Positions 41,354-50,595 of a stretch of DNA of 64,000 nucleotides are shown here, piece after piece. Below the pieces are notes generated by a model. That model was given only the letters and a program-made list of their open reading frames with translations, searched no databases and was not told the DNA's origin. How positions within the stretch are numbered: the first letter of the stretch is position 1; the number at the start of each line of letters is the position of its first letter. The DNA comes from CAMYLR01 sp039588915. GTDB lineage: Bacteria > Gemmatimonadota > Gemmatimonadetes > JACCXV01 > JAHWKZ01. The stretch lies in contig JBDGYV010000004.1 in the NCBI GenBank assembly GCA_039588915.1, positions 39,903-103,902 on the forward strand, read 5' to 3'. A program made the translations under genes and the position numbers.

Positions 41354-43032
41354 CGTTTGGCGCTGTCGATTGGTCAAGACCTGAGTGGTTGACCGCGCTG
41401 GCGCTGGTGCCCGTCGTCATCGCCACCATCATGTGGTCGTTCAATCGACGTCAACGGGCGCTCGACGCGTTCTCCGAAGCCCCCGTCCGTGGTCGCACAC
41501 AGCCGCTGCCGGCCCGGCGCCGCCAAACGCGCGGCGTGCTGCTCGTGTTGTCTTTGACGGCGCTCGTATTGGCGGTCGCCGGACCCCGGTGGGGAACCGA
41601 ACGTGTTGCCCCGTTGCCGGTGGGGCAAGAGGTTGTTTTCGTGCTGGATGTTTCGCGCTCCATGTTGGCCCCCGACGTCGAGCCGAATCGTCTCGAGCGA
41701 GCGAAACTCGCCATCCGGCAAATCTTGGCGACGCTGCCGACAGCCGAGAGCGGGCTGGCGATCTTCGCCGGAGAGGCGGCGCTCGTCGTTCCGTTGACCC
41801 GTGACGCGGCGGCGATCGATCTCTATCTGTCGTCGGTCGGTCCGGATTGGGTCAGCGACCCGAGCACCGATCTTGGTCGGGCGCTTGGATCGGCGATGGA
41901 CGCTTTTCCGCCTGATAACGCGCCTGGTAGAACGATTGTTGTGCTGTCCGACGGCGAAGATCACGGTGGGGGATTGGAGTCGGTGGCGCGAGCCGCACGC
42001 GGGCGCGGGATCGAAGTCAACGTAATCGGGATCGGCACGGAGGAAGGCGCGCGCGTTCCAGTTGGCATAAACCGTTGGGTTGAAGATCGCGGCGAGCCGG
42101 TCGTCTCGCGCCTCGATCGCGAGAAGCTGGAGCGTATAGCTAATGAGACAGGGGGAAAATTCATCGCGCTCGAAGCGGGCGATGGCGATCTGCCGGCCCT
42201 GATCGGTCATTTGCAAGCGCTCGACACTGGACGCTCGATCGGTCGTGAGTCCGAGCGCCGGGCTGATCGCTACCGATGGCCACTGATCGTTGCCCTGATC
42301 GCGCTGGGGCTGGAAACGTTGGTGGGGTTTGGCGCGATCCGTCGGCGACCGAAACCGGCGCCGGTGATGATAGCGGCGGCATTGGCTCTTGCGATGGGTC
42401 GGGCGAGCGGACCGGAGGAGATGTACGAAGAAGGACGATATAGCGATGCTCTCACGACGTGGCGACAAATCGACCGCGCAGCGGATGCCAAGCCGGAGGA
42501 TGCGTACAATCGCGGCAACGCCGCCTATCGGTTGGGCGAGTTTCGAGAGGCGACCGCGAGCCATGCTGTCGCGGCCCGCACCGCGGGCACGCGCGGTCGC
42601 GCGTCCGAGGGTTGGTACAACGCGGGTAACGGACGCTTTCGGATCGCCGAGCAGGCCGAGGTCGCCGAGCCTGACGATAGTCAACGGTATTGGGATAGTA
42701 CGGTGGCAGCGTACCGTGAGGCGCTGTTGCGCGCCCCCGACGACATGGATGCCAAGCACAATCTCGAGTTGGCACTCCGGCGTCGGGACCAAGCGGCTGG
42801 TGGTGGTGGCGGTGGTGGTGCGGCGGGTGGCGGTGCTGGAGCCGGTGGTGGTCCGGGTGGGGGCGGCCGCGGAATGCAACCGCCGTCGACCGGTGGACTT
42901 GGCTCACCGAGCGGAATGACGCGCGGCGAGGCCGAGCGGTTGCTCGATGCGCTGGCGGCGCAAGAGCGTGAAGCGCTCACCCGAGGCGAGGGCAACGAGC
43001 AAGCTCGTCGATCGGACCGACCGGCCTGGTGA
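41350..43032 (+). CDS. BatB-BatC fusion: VWA domain plus TPR region
   Basis: A 560-residue protein joining two usually separate Bat proteins. Residues 1-330: N-terminal spans, VWA domain with MIDAS DVSRS in VVFVLDVSRSML and IVVLSDGEDHGG, then a third span (PLIVALIALGLETLVGFGA, about 315-333). Residues 355-475: TPR repeats typical of BatC (MYEEGRYSDALTTWRQI, AYNRGNAAYRLGEFREATAS, WYNAGNGRFRIAEQ). Residues 484-510 are almost pure Gly/Ala, encoded by GGT/GGC-type triplets near 42797-42875. A charged tail follows. GTGA overlap on both sides. Confidence 0.9.
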   Translation: MTFGAVDWSRPEWLTALALVPVVIATIMWSFNRRQRALDAFSEAPVRGRTQPLPARRRQTRGVLLVLSLTALVLAVAGPRWGTERVAPLPVGQEVVFVLDVSRSMLAPDVEPNRLERAKLAIRQILATLPTAESGLAIFAGEAALVVPLTRDAAAIDLYLSSVGPDWVSDPSTDLGRALGSAMDAFPPDNAPGRTIVVLSDGEDHGGGLESVARAARGRGIEVNVIGIGTEEGARVPVGINRWVEDRGEPVVSRLDREKLERIANETGGKFIALEAGDGDLPALIGHLQALDTGRSIGRESERRADRYRWPLIVALIALGLETLVGFGAIRRRPKPAPVMIAAALALAMGRASGPEEMYEEGRYSDALTTWRQIDRAADAKPEDAYNRGNAAYRLGEFREATASHAVAARTAGTRGRASEGWYNAGNGRFRIAEQAEVAEPDDSQRYWDSTVAAYREALLRAPDDMDAKHNLELALRRRDQAAGGGGGGGAAGGGAGAGGGPGGGGRGMQPPSTGGLGSPSGMTRGEAERLLDALAAQEREALTRGEGNEQARRSDRPAW

Positions 43033-45440
43033 GCTTGCGGTCGGTCGCCGGTTGTGTGTTCCTGCTAGCGGCGACATTGATCAGTGCGACGCGCGCTGCG
43101 GGCCAAGATAACCCGGCCGCTACGGTCACCGCGCGACTGGAGTCGTCGCAGATCTCGTTGGGAGAGACGGTGGATCTAGTCATTGAGATCGAGCCGCCAG
43201 GTCTCTCGACACCGGTAGAAGAGCCCGACCTGCCCAGACTCCCGGCGATTGTTGTCGGCCGCAGCCGCGCGTCGCAGGTGCAGGTGGTGGGGACGCGTGT
43301 TCGGCGCACCATCGTGCATCGGTTCACGCTCCAACCCCTGGACGCTGGTACGATGCGCATTCCTCCGCTCGAGATCGTGGTCGGAGATCGATCGTTGGTC
43401 ACGGCCGCTTTGGATCTGGAAATCATCGATCGGGGAGAAGCGTGGCGACTCGGCCGACACGAGGGCGAACCAGCCGATGGCGGGCCGCCGCCGTTCTTTG
43501 TTACCGCTCGCGTCGATCGCGATCACGCCTATGTGGGCGAGCAGGTGACTCTCACGTTTGCGTTCTACCATGATCCGCGAGCGCCGCTGGCAGAGAGTCC
43601 GGACTACGATCCACCCGACACGCCCGGTTTCTGGCGCATCGAACTCGATCCCGAGCCGATCCTGAGCACCGAACAGGTCGGCGGCCGGACGTATCGCGTG
43701 CAACGCTTTCACTACGCTCTGTTCGCGCTGACCGCTGGTGAGCACGAGATCCGTTCGGCGTCGGTTCGGATCGTCGAACCCGACCCATTGGAGTGGTGGC
43801 GCCGGACCGGTACGCGGACATTGCGCACCGATCCGTTGGTGGTCACCGCTGACTCGCTGCCACGCGAAGCTCCGCCCGGTTTTGATGGTGCGGTGGGCCG
43901 ATACGCGCTCGAGGGAGAGATCAGGCGACCGACGATGCTGGCTGGAGTGCCGGTCGAACTCGAACTCACGGTTCGCGGTGTCGGCAATCCAACGGTGATT
44001 GGGGCACCGGCCCTGCCGGCTTGGCCTGATGTCGTCGTTCGCGCGCCGATCGTGGAAACGGAAACAGAGATCGTTCGTCGCGCGGTTCACGGCGAGGCCA
44101 ACTTCCGGTACTTGTTATCGCCGCAAGCGCCGGGTCGGCTCGACTTGGGTGTAGCTCAGCTGGTGTACTTCGATCCGACTGTAGGTGCGTACGCGGTGGA
44201 CACGTTGGCCCTCGGCGAGATAGAGGTGGTGCCTTCACCGTCTGCGCCGATGGTCACTCGGGCGTCGACGCCGGAGGGGCCAACCTTGAGACCGGCGCGA
44301 CAACCGCGGGCACCGAGGCCGCGCGGGCTCGCGGGTCGAGCCGACTATTGGTTCGTCTTGGCTGCGCCGTGGCTGGCGTGGTTGGGAGCGGTAGCCGCGG
44401 GCCGGGTGCGCCGCCGGTCACCACGCGGTATCACCCGAGGACAGGCGATCACCGAGTTGGAAGTCGTGCGGCGGGCGATTGCTGATGGCGAGCCGGGCGC
44501 ATCGCAACGCGCGATCGTTGCACTCGACATGGCGCTGACGGTGTGGCAGGGTGCCTGGCCTGCCACTGCCGCTAAACCGGCCGCCGAGGCTCGCGCGGCG
44601 CTTGAAGCGACCATGTACGCAAATAGGGAGGTGGTCAATGCGGCTGGCGCGCTCGAGCGGCTGGTCGTCGCCCTTCGCATCGATCGTGACAATTCCAAGC
44701 GACGAACAGCAAGCACGTTGTTGCTGCTGATGCTCGTTTTGGTTTCGACAGCCAGTGCCAGGGTACAAGCTGGCGCCGATCCGTCGATCCGCTGGGAGGA
44801 CGCAAACCAAGCGTACCGCGCGGGCGCATTTGATCGCGCGGCTGAGATCTACCGAGAACTCGTCCGCTCGCATCTGGACCCAAACCTTGAAGCCAACCTG
44901 GCGGCTGCGCTGTGGCGAAGCGGAAACCGCGGCGAAGCGCTACTTCACTACCGGCGTGCGCTCGAGTTGGCACCGCGCGACCATGCAATACGGCGTGAGG
45001 CGGAACGGCTGCGCGCCGAGCTCGGCGATCCGGCGGAAGGTGGCTCGCGACTGACCGCGATCTTGGGTTGGGTTCGCTTGGATGAGTTGTTGGCGCTGTT
45101 GCTGGTTGCCAGCACCGTGAGTGTGGGGTTGATCGCCTTGGCTCGCCGTCGCCGGTGGGCCGGTCGACTGGCGATTGTCACGTTCGCGTTGGCGATCACG
45201 ATCAGTATCGCCGCAGCAGGGCATAGCGTGGTCGTGGGCCAAGCGGATCAAGCGATGGCGTTGGAAACGTTGGGACTGTCGGCCGAACCGGATGGTCCGC
45301 CGATCGCCAGCGTGGCAGAAGGTAGCGTGGTGACGCTGCTCGAATCTGGCGCTGATCGCGCACGGATCAAAGCGCAGGATCTCCCCGCCGGCTGGGTGGC
45401 TGTGGATCGGCTCGGCCGGCTACATTCGAACCCTCGATAG
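43029..45440 (+). CDS. BatD-BatE fusion: oxygen-tolerance protein with TPR and SH3-like end
   Basis: An 803-residue envelope protein. Signal peptide (VFLLAATLISATRAAGQ). Residues 30-430 are BatD: beta-sandwich repeats beginning VTARLESSQISLGETVDLVI. A span near 440-458 (YWFVLAAPWLAWLGAVAA) precedes a cytoplasmic helical section. A second signal-like span (LLLLMLVLVSTASARVQA, about 559) leads into the BatE part: TPR (NQAYRAGAFDRAAEIYRELV, YRRALELAPRDHAI), two more spans and a C-terminal SH3-like strand set (EGSVVTLLESGADRARIKA, GWVAVDRLGRL). Signals inside one chain show it was made by fusion of two genes. GTG start in GTGA overlap. Confidence 0.9.
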   Translation: MSLRSVAGCVFLLAATLISATRAAGQDNPAATVTARLESSQISLGETVDLVIEIEPPGLSTPVEEPDLPRLPAIVVGRSRASQVQVVGTRVRRTIVHRFTLQPLDAGTMRIPPLEIVVGDRSLVTAALDLEIIDRGEAWRLGRHEGEPADGGPPPFFVTARVDRDHAYVGEQVTLTFAFYHDPRAPLAESPDYDPPDTPGFWRIELDPEPILSTEQVGGRTYRVQRFHYALFALTAGEHEIRSASVRIVEPDPLEWWRRTGTRTLRTDPLVVTADSLPREAPPGFDGAVGRYALEGEIRRPTMLAGVPVELELTVRGVGNPTVIGAPALPAWPDVVVRAPIVETETEIVRRAVHGEANFRYLLSPQAPGRLDLGVAQLVYFDPTVGAYAVDTLALGEIEVVPSPSAPMVTRASTPEGPTLRPARQPRAPRPRGLAGRADYWFVLAAPWLAWLGAVAAGRVRRRSPRGITRGQAITELEVVRRAIADGEPGASQRAIVALDMALTVWQGAWPATAAKPAAEARAALEATMYANREVVNAAGALERLVVALRIDRDNSKRRTASTLLLLMLVLVSTASARVQAGADPSIRWEDANQAYRAGAFDRAAEIYRELVRSHLDPNLEANLAAALWRSGNRGEALLHYRRALELAPRDHAIRREAERLRAELGDPAEGGSRLTAILGWVRLDELLALLLVASTVSVGLIALARRRRWAGRLAIVTFALAITISIAAAGHSVVVGQADQAMALETLGLSAEPDGPPIASVAEGSVVTLLESGADRARIKAQDLPAGWVAVDRLGRLHSNPR

Positions 45441-45466
45441 AGATCTCCCCAATTCCGGACGTCAAA

Positions 45467-47248
45467 ATGGCCAGCGTACGCGTTCTCCCCGAGGGCGTCG
45501 TAAACAAGATCGCCGCCGGTGAGGTCGTCGAACGACCGGCTTCGGTGGTCAAGGAGCTCGTCGATAACGCGCTCGACGCGGGTGCGGGGCGGCTTGAGAT
45601 CGCGCTGGAGTCAGCCGGGCTCGAGAGGATCACGATCGCGGACGACGGCTCGGGCATGCAGCCTGACGATGCAGTGCGAGCGTTCGAGCGCCACGCCACC
45701 AGCAAGATCGCGGCAGCGGTGGACCTCGATCGGATCGAAACGCTTGGCTTCCGGGGCGAGGCCCTGCCATCGATTGCGGCCGTTAGTCGGTTGACCTTGG
45801 AAACCGCACCGAAGGGCGGCGGTGAGGCGACACGGATCCGCGTGGACGGTGGCGAGATCGCCGTCGTCGAGCCGATCGCGCGCGGTGAGGGTACGACGGT
45901 CGACGTTCGTGGCCTGTTCTTCAATACACCGGCGCGTCGCAAGTTCTTGAAGACTCACAGCACAGAGCAGGCGAACAACGTGCGCCGCATGCTCGAGCTC
46001 GCGCTGGCCCGGCTCGAGGTGGGCTGGCGCGTGACGCACGGCCGAAGGTCCATCCTCGATCTGCCGCCGGCTCGCACGTTGATCGAGCGGCTGACCTCGT
46101 TGCATGGACCAGCCTACGTCAACACGCTGCTCCCGATGGGGGACAGCGCATCCGATGTCACCGTCCGCGGGTTGGTGCAGCGCGCAGCGGCAGCCGGTGC
46201 GGGGCGGCGGCGACAGTTCGTATTCGTGAACGGTCGACCTGTGGACGCCAGTGAGCTCGTGCGCGCGGCGCTGAGCGGCTATCGCTCCACGCTGCCGGTG
46301 GGTGCCAGGCCAGACTTGTATCTCTTTATCGAAGTCGAGTCCGATCAAGTCGATGTCAACGTGCATCCGTCGAAGCGCGAAGTTCGGTTACGATCCGGTG
46401 CACGGGTGGCAAACGCGGTTGAAGAAGCAGTGCGCGCCGCGCTCGGCGCCGGCCACGTCGCTGCTCGGCCGCTAAAGCCTCGCGTCGATCGGGTAGCAGA
46501 GGGTGGTCCCCCGGATCTGGGACAGCTGGGGCTGTTCCTGTCGGGTCGTCGCGCGGACCCCCGCCGAGCGCCAGGAACCGATCGATCAGCTGACGAATCC
46601 CAGGCGGCGGACGTCACGATCGCCGGACGGATCACCGGGCCGGGTGAGGAGCCCACCGAGGTGATCGATCGCGAGGTGCTGCCATCGGTATGGCAACTGC
46701 ACAACCGTTACATCTTGGCTCAGACGTCGACCGGTGTCGTATTCATCGACCAACATTCAGCACACGAACGGATCCTCTACGAAGAGGTCGTTGACGACAT
46801 TCGCGAGCGGCCGCGTCCGGGTCAAAGGCTGCTGTTCCCGACCGTACTGCACTTGACACCGGAACAGTTCGCGACCTGGGAGTCGTATCGAGGTCTGATC
46901 GAGCGGCTGGGTTTCGAGATCGAGCCGTTTGGCGGCGACTCGATAGCGATCGCAGCGGTGCCAGCTTTTCGGCATGTCTTTGACGCTGAAACCGCGTTGG
47001 CCGATCTGCTCGATGACCTGTCGGATCCCGGCGCCGGAAGCGCCGACATGAATCAGCATGAGCGTGTCGCGCGGCTCTTCGCGTGCAAGGCAGCGATCAA
47101 AGCCGGCCAACCGCTGACCCAGGCCGAGATGGGTGAGGTAATCGACCGGCTGTTCGTGACCGAGCTACCATATGACGATGTCCACGGTCGACCAGCGGTC
47201 GTGCAGATCGCGCTAGAGGACCTGAACCGCCAGTTCGGGCGGCACTGA
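45467..47248 (+). CDS. mutL: DNA mismatch repair protein MutL
   Basis: A 593-residue GHKL ATPase that links MutS to downstream mismatch-repair steps. N-terminal ATP-site motifs are intact: VNKIAAGEVVERPASVVKEL, DDGSGM, GFRGEALPSIAAV and GTTVDVRGLFFNTPARRKFL. The C-terminal dimerisation domain begins near 405 (SVWQLHNRYILAQTSTGVVF). The metal site of endonuclease-type MutL (DQHA...E) is present in part: FIDQHSAHERILYEE. No clear ribosome site before ATG 45467. miaA follows after 14 bases. Confidence 0.96.
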   Translation: MASVRVLPEGVVNKIAAGEVVERPASVVKELVDNALDAGAGRLEIALESAGLERITIADDGSGMQPDDAVRAFERHATSKIAAAVDLDRIETLGFRGEALPSIAAVSRLTLETAPKGGGEATRIRVDGGEIAVVEPIARGEGTTVDVRGLFFNTPARRKFLKTHSTEQANNVRRMLELALARLEVGWRVTHGRRSILDLPPARTLIERLTSLHGPAYVNTLLPMGDSASDVTVRGLVQRAAAAGAGRRRQFVFVNGRPVDASELVRAALSGYRSTLPVGARPDLYLFIEVESDQVDVNVHPSKREVRLRSGARVANAVEEAVRAALGAGHVAARPLKPRVDRVAEGGPPDLGQLGLFLSGRRADPRRAPGTDRSADESQAADVTIAGRITGPGEEPTEVIDREVLPSVWQLHNRYILAQTSTGVVFIDQHSAHERILYEEVVDDIRERPRPGQRLLFPTVLHLTPEQFATWESYRGLIERLGFEIEPFGGDSIAIAAVPAFRHVFDAETALADLLDDLSDPGAGSADMNQHERVARLFACKAAIKAGQPLTQAEMGEVIDRLFVTELPYDDVHGRPAVVQIALEDLNRQFGRH

Positions 47249-47262
47249 TCGGTCAGCAGTAG

Positions 47263-48177
47263 ATGACCGCTGAGGAATCCTATCTGGTTGTCGCCGGTCC
47301 CACCGCAGCCGGGAAGACCGATGTCGCGATTGCAATCGCCCAGGAACTAGGCGGGGAGATGGTGATTGCCGATTCGCGCCAGGTTTATCGTGGCCTGGAT
47401 ATCGGTACCGCCAAGCCAACCGCTGAGCAACGCAGCGCGGTTCCCCATCACATGATCGACGTGGTTGAAGTCGGTGTTCCATACACTGCGGCCGACTATG
47501 CGTGTGACGCTGGAAGCGCGATCACGAAGATTCACGAACGTGGTCGACCAGCAGTTGTTTGTGGCGGCACGGGGTTCTACTTGGCGGCGTTAGCTGGCCA
47601 ACTGGATCCGCTCGACAACGGATCTGCGGCCAGAGATCGTGCGCGAGTGCGTTCCCGGATTGAGGGCATCCCATCGCGCGAGCGACATGCTGCACTGGCC
47701 GCGGTTGACCCGCCGACCGCCGCCCGGCTGCATCCACACGATAGCCAACGAGTCGAGCGTGCACTGGAAGTTTACTTGCTGACCGGTGAGCCGCTGTCGT
47801 CGCAGGCGATCGGCGGCAGCGATCTCCGACCCCACGTAGCGGTATGGCTCACTCGCCCTCGGGCCGAACTCCACCAGCGGATCAAAGATCGTTTGGCTGT
47901 CATGCTCGGGCTCGGATTGGAGGCCGAGGCGCGGCGGTTTTTCGACGCCGGTTTGAGCCCTGAGACGGCTGGTCTCGACACCATCGGATACCAGGAGTGG
48001 TGGCCCTATTTCGCGGGTCGGACGGGCCGTGCCCAGGTGGTCGACGAGATCAACCGGGCCACCCGACAGTACGCCAAGCGGCAAGAGACTTGGTTTCGAA
48101 ACCAGGGAGCCTACGAGCCGGTGCCAGCGGTCATCGGCTTCGAGCGCGCGCTGGCCTTGTGGGAGGCGGCACAGTGA
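47263..48177 (+). CDS. miaA: tRNA dimethylallyltransferase
   Basis: A 304-residue enzyme that adds the isopentenyl group to A37 of tRNAs, the step before MiaB. P-loop VAGPTAAGKTDVAIAIA at about 9-25, substrate Asp/Ser region IADSRQVYRGLDIGTAKP, HHMIDVVE and the C-terminal GLDTIGYQEW. MutL and MiaA adjacent is a common bacterial order. The stop overlaps the uppP start (GTGA). Confidence 0.96.
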   Translation: MTAEESYLVVAGPTAAGKTDVAIAIAQELGGEMVIADSRQVYRGLDIGTAKPTAEQRSAVPHHMIDVVEVGVPYTAADYACDAGSAITKIHERGRPAVVCGGTGFYLAALAGQLDPLDNGSAARDRARVRSRIEGIPSRERHAALAAVDPPTAARLHPHDSQRVERALEVYLLTGEPLSSQAIGGSDLRPHVAVWLTRPRAELHQRIKDRLAVMLGLGLEAEARRFFDAGLSPETAGLDTIGYQEWWPYFAGRTGRAQVVDEINRATRQYAKRQETWFRNQGAYEPVPAVIGFERALALWEAAQ

Positions 48178-48956
48178 GCGCGTTCGAAGGGTTCGTGTTG
48201 GGAATTGTGCAGGGGTTGACCGAATTTCTGCCGGTTTCATCGAGCGGTCACCTTGTGATTGGGCGGACGATATTTGGGCTGGAGACGAAACCGCTGCCGT
48301 TCGAGATCGCCGTGCACGGAGCAACACTGTTGGCGGTATTGGTCTACTTTCGAGGTCGGCTAGCGGAGATCGTGATGCGCGCAGAGGTCGGCTATCTAGG
48401 CAAGCTGTCGCTGGCGACGGTGCCGATCGTGATCGCAGCGGTCCTGTTTCGCGGTGTCGTGGAGCGGGCGTTTCAGACGCCGCTGGTAGTGGCCGTGTTG
48501 CTGGCGGTGACAGGCACCGTGCTCCTGACGTTGCGGTTGAAGGCCAAGCCGGTAATCACCTCGGTCGATCGGGCCGAGCCCACTTGGGTGGCAGCTTTGC
48601 TGATCGGGTGCGCTCAGGCGGTAGCGCTCATGCCGGGAATCAGTCGGTCGGGGGTCACCATTGTGGCCGCGCTCTGGTTGGGTGTGGCCCCGTACGCTGC
48701 CGTGGAATTCGCGTTCCTCCTCGGTGTGCCGGCGATCGCCGGCGCGGTCGCTTTGGAAACCGGAGCGATCCAAGCGGCTATCGACGGGGGATCGGCTGCG
48801 TACGTGTGGGGTACGGCGGCCGCTTTCGGCAGCGCGTTGATCGCCATCGCGCTGGTGTTTCGCACTATCCAGGGCGGGCGCTTCGATCGCTTCGGCGTGT
48901 ACTGCTGGGCGGTGGCGATTGCCTTTGGTGCGTACTTGGTGAAGGTGGTGGGTTGA
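48174..48956 (+). CDS. uppP: Undecaprenyl-diphosphatase
   Basis: A 260-residue integral membrane phosphatase (BacA/UppP) that recycles undecaprenyl diphosphate to the monophosphate carrier for wall synthesis. Both active-site motifs are present: VQGLTEFLPVSSSGHLVIG near the start and ALMPGISRSGVTIVAAL (about 150). Eight hydrophobic segments. GTG 48174 starts inside the miaA stop (GTGA); the gene's own stop overlaps nadC in TTGA. Confidence 0.95.
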   Translation: MSAFEGFVLGIVQGLTEFLPVSSSGHLVIGRTIFGLETKPLPFEIAVHGATLLAVLVYFRGRLAEIVMRAEVGYLGKLSLATVPIVIAAVLFRGVVERAFQTPLVVAVLLAVTGTVLLTLRLKAKPVITSVDRAEPTWVAALLIGCAQAVALMPGISRSGVTIVAALWLGVAPYAAVEFAFLLGVPAIAGAVALETGAIQAAIDGGSAAYVWGTAAAFGSALIAIALVFRTIQGGRFDRFGVYCWAVAIAFGAYLVKVVG

Positions 48957-49825
48957 GCCATTCCGCGCACAGCATTGGATCACTGGCGTGGGCGCCATTC
49001 GTTCGGGTTGCGCTGGTCGAGGATGTGGGTCATGGGGACGCCACGACCGCCGCCACCGTTCCAGGCGATATCGCCGGCGAAGCACGAATCGTCGCCAGGT
49101 CGAGTGGAGTCATCGCGGGATTGGGTGGGGTCACCGAGACATACCACCAAGTCGATCCGGAGGTAGCGGTCAAGTCGGAGATCCTCGACGGCGGGCGGGT
49201 CGAGCCGGGGACAGTCGTTTTGAGCGCGGTGGGTTCGTTTGCTTCGCTGTTGGTGGCCGAGCGGACCGGGCTCAACTTCCTGCAGCGGCTTTCCGGCATC
49301 GCAACGCTCACCGCCCATTTTGTGGAGGCGGTCGATGGGACCGGGGCTAAGATCGTTGACACTCGCAAAACCACCCCCGGCTGGCGAGTGCTGGAGAAGG
49401 CCGCGGTGATGGCCGGTGGTGGTCACAATCATCGGATGGGTCTGTACGACGCCTACCTGATCAAGGAGAATCACTTGGTCGCTGCCGGCGGTGTAACCGC
49501 GGCGCTCGAGCGAGTTGCGGCTGTCAATACCGATCGCCAGCCGGTCGAGCTCGAGGTCGTGTCGCTGGCTGAGCTCGACGAAGCGTTAGCGTCGACCAAT
49601 CCCCCCGATCGAATCATGTGCGACAATTTCGAGATCGACGATCTCCGAACCGCAGTGGAGCGGATCCGCGCCGTTGACACCGGTATCCTGATCGAGGCCA
49701 GCGGCAACGTTCGGCTTGAAACAGTGCGTTCAATCGCTTCGACCGGCGTGGACTGGATCTCGGTCGGCGCGCTCACCCATTCGGCGCCGGCGATGGATCT
49801 GTCGTGCCTGATCGAGAAGCGATAG
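48953..49825 (+). CDS. nadC: Nicotinate-nucleotide pyrophosphorylase (carboxylating)
   Basis: A 290-residue quinolinate phosphoribosyltransferase, making nicotinate mononucleotide for NAD. Visible: EDVGHGDATTAATVP, ERTGLNFLQRLSGIATLT, the substrate-binding KIVDTRKTTPGWRVLEK with GGGHNHRMGLYDAYLIKENH, and the C-terminal VDWISVGALTHSAPAMDLS. TTG 48953 is chosen from the TTGA overlap with uppP; the protein then has normal length. No nadA/nadB in view. Confidence 0.95.
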   Translation: MSHSAHSIGSLAWAPFVRVALVEDVGHGDATTAATVPGDIAGEARIVARSSGVIAGLGGVTETYHQVDPEVAVKSEILDGGRVEPGTVVLSAVGSFASLLVAERTGLNFLQRLSGIATLTAHFVEAVDGTGAKIVDTRKTTPGWRVLEKAAVMAGGGHNHRMGLYDAYLIKENHLVAAGGVTAALERVAAVNTDRQPVELEVVSLAELDEALASTNPPDRIMCDNFEIDDLRTAVERIRAVDTGILIEASGNVRLETVRSIASTGVDWISVGALTHSAPAMDLSCLIEKR

Positions 49826-50580
49826 AGCGCCGCGGGTCGGACGCCGGCCGGCTTGGTCGGCACCTCGGTATTCGAACGGTCGTGCACGCCGATGTGAGCT
49901 CGACGATGGACGTAGCCCGAGCCGACAGCGGTTCTTTGCCCTCGATTCATTTGGCCGAGCGGCAATCCGTGGGACGTGGCCGGGATGGGCAGAGGTGGGC
50001 GAGCCCGCGGGGGAACCTCTACGCGACGATCGCGTGGTCTGACCCTGAAGAGGAGTTTCCGCCGTCACTGCTGGCGGCGCTTCAGCTTGTATGGGCCGAG
50101 ACGGTGGATCGGCACGGGGGTCCGTCCACACGCTGTAAATGGCCAAACGATGGCTATATCGCGGGGCGCAAATGGGCCGGCATGCTGGCCGTTCGGTGGT
50201 CCGCCCGGGGGGCGCTTCTGGTCGGTCTTGGTGCCAACTTGCGGGTCGTTCCGGAAGAGGTCGCCATGACCGCGACCGCGCTCGCGGATCACTGGCCCGA
50301 TTGGCCCGGTGGGGAAGCGATCACCGAGTGGTTGTTGGAGGCTGCGGTCGGCGTGCTCGCGACCGGGCCCGCATCGATTCCCGGCATGCTCGCTCGGTGG
50401 CCGGACCGTGATCTCTGGAGGCTTGGGGTGGAAGTCGAGGTCGAATCGGCTGGCCAGCGTCATTCGGGGCGGTACGCGGGTCTGACGCCGGCGGGCGAAC
50501 TCATGCTCGAAACGGCGGCCGGCGCGAAGACGTTCGTCAGCGGCGACGCGCATAGAGTTCGCGCACCGGGCAGCATCTAG
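49804..50580 (+). CDS. birA: Biotin-[acetyl-CoA-carboxylase] ligase, no repressor domain
   Basis: A 258-residue biotin ligase that attaches biotin to the carboxylase carrier protein. Catalytic core: biotin/AMP loop SVGRGRDGQRWASPRGNLYAT, KWPNDGYIAGRKWAGML, GLGANL and the short C-terminal SH3-like strands. The N-terminal winged helix of E. coli BirA is absent, so this is the non-regulatory class. GTG 49804 overlaps nadC by 22 bases. coaX follows after 15 bases. Confidence 0.92.
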   Translation: MPDREAIERRGSDAGRLGRHLGIRTVVHADVSSTMDVARADSGSLPSIHLAERQSVGRGRDGQRWASPRGNLYATIAWSDPEEEFPPSLLAALQLVWAETVDRHGGPSTRCKWPNDGYIAGRKWAGMLAVRWSARGALLVGLGANLRVVPEEVAMTATALADHWPDWPGGEAITEWLLEAAVGVLATGPASIPGMLARWPDRDLWRLGVEVEVESAGQRHSGRYAGLTPAGELMLETAAGAKTFVSGDAHRVRAPGSI

Positions 50581-50595
50581 CGGTATCTTCGGCCG

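Noticed and set aside
41374..42879. 501-codon open frame on the minus strand
   Set aside because: It lies fully opposite BatB-C, is low in hydrophobic residues and rich in Arg/Gln/His, and has no domain pattern; it is a high-GC mirror of the real gene.
48029..48952. Upstream extension of nadC through miaA and uppP
   Set aside because: The frame is open but runs through two certain genes; nadC homology starts only after the TTGA overlap at 48953.
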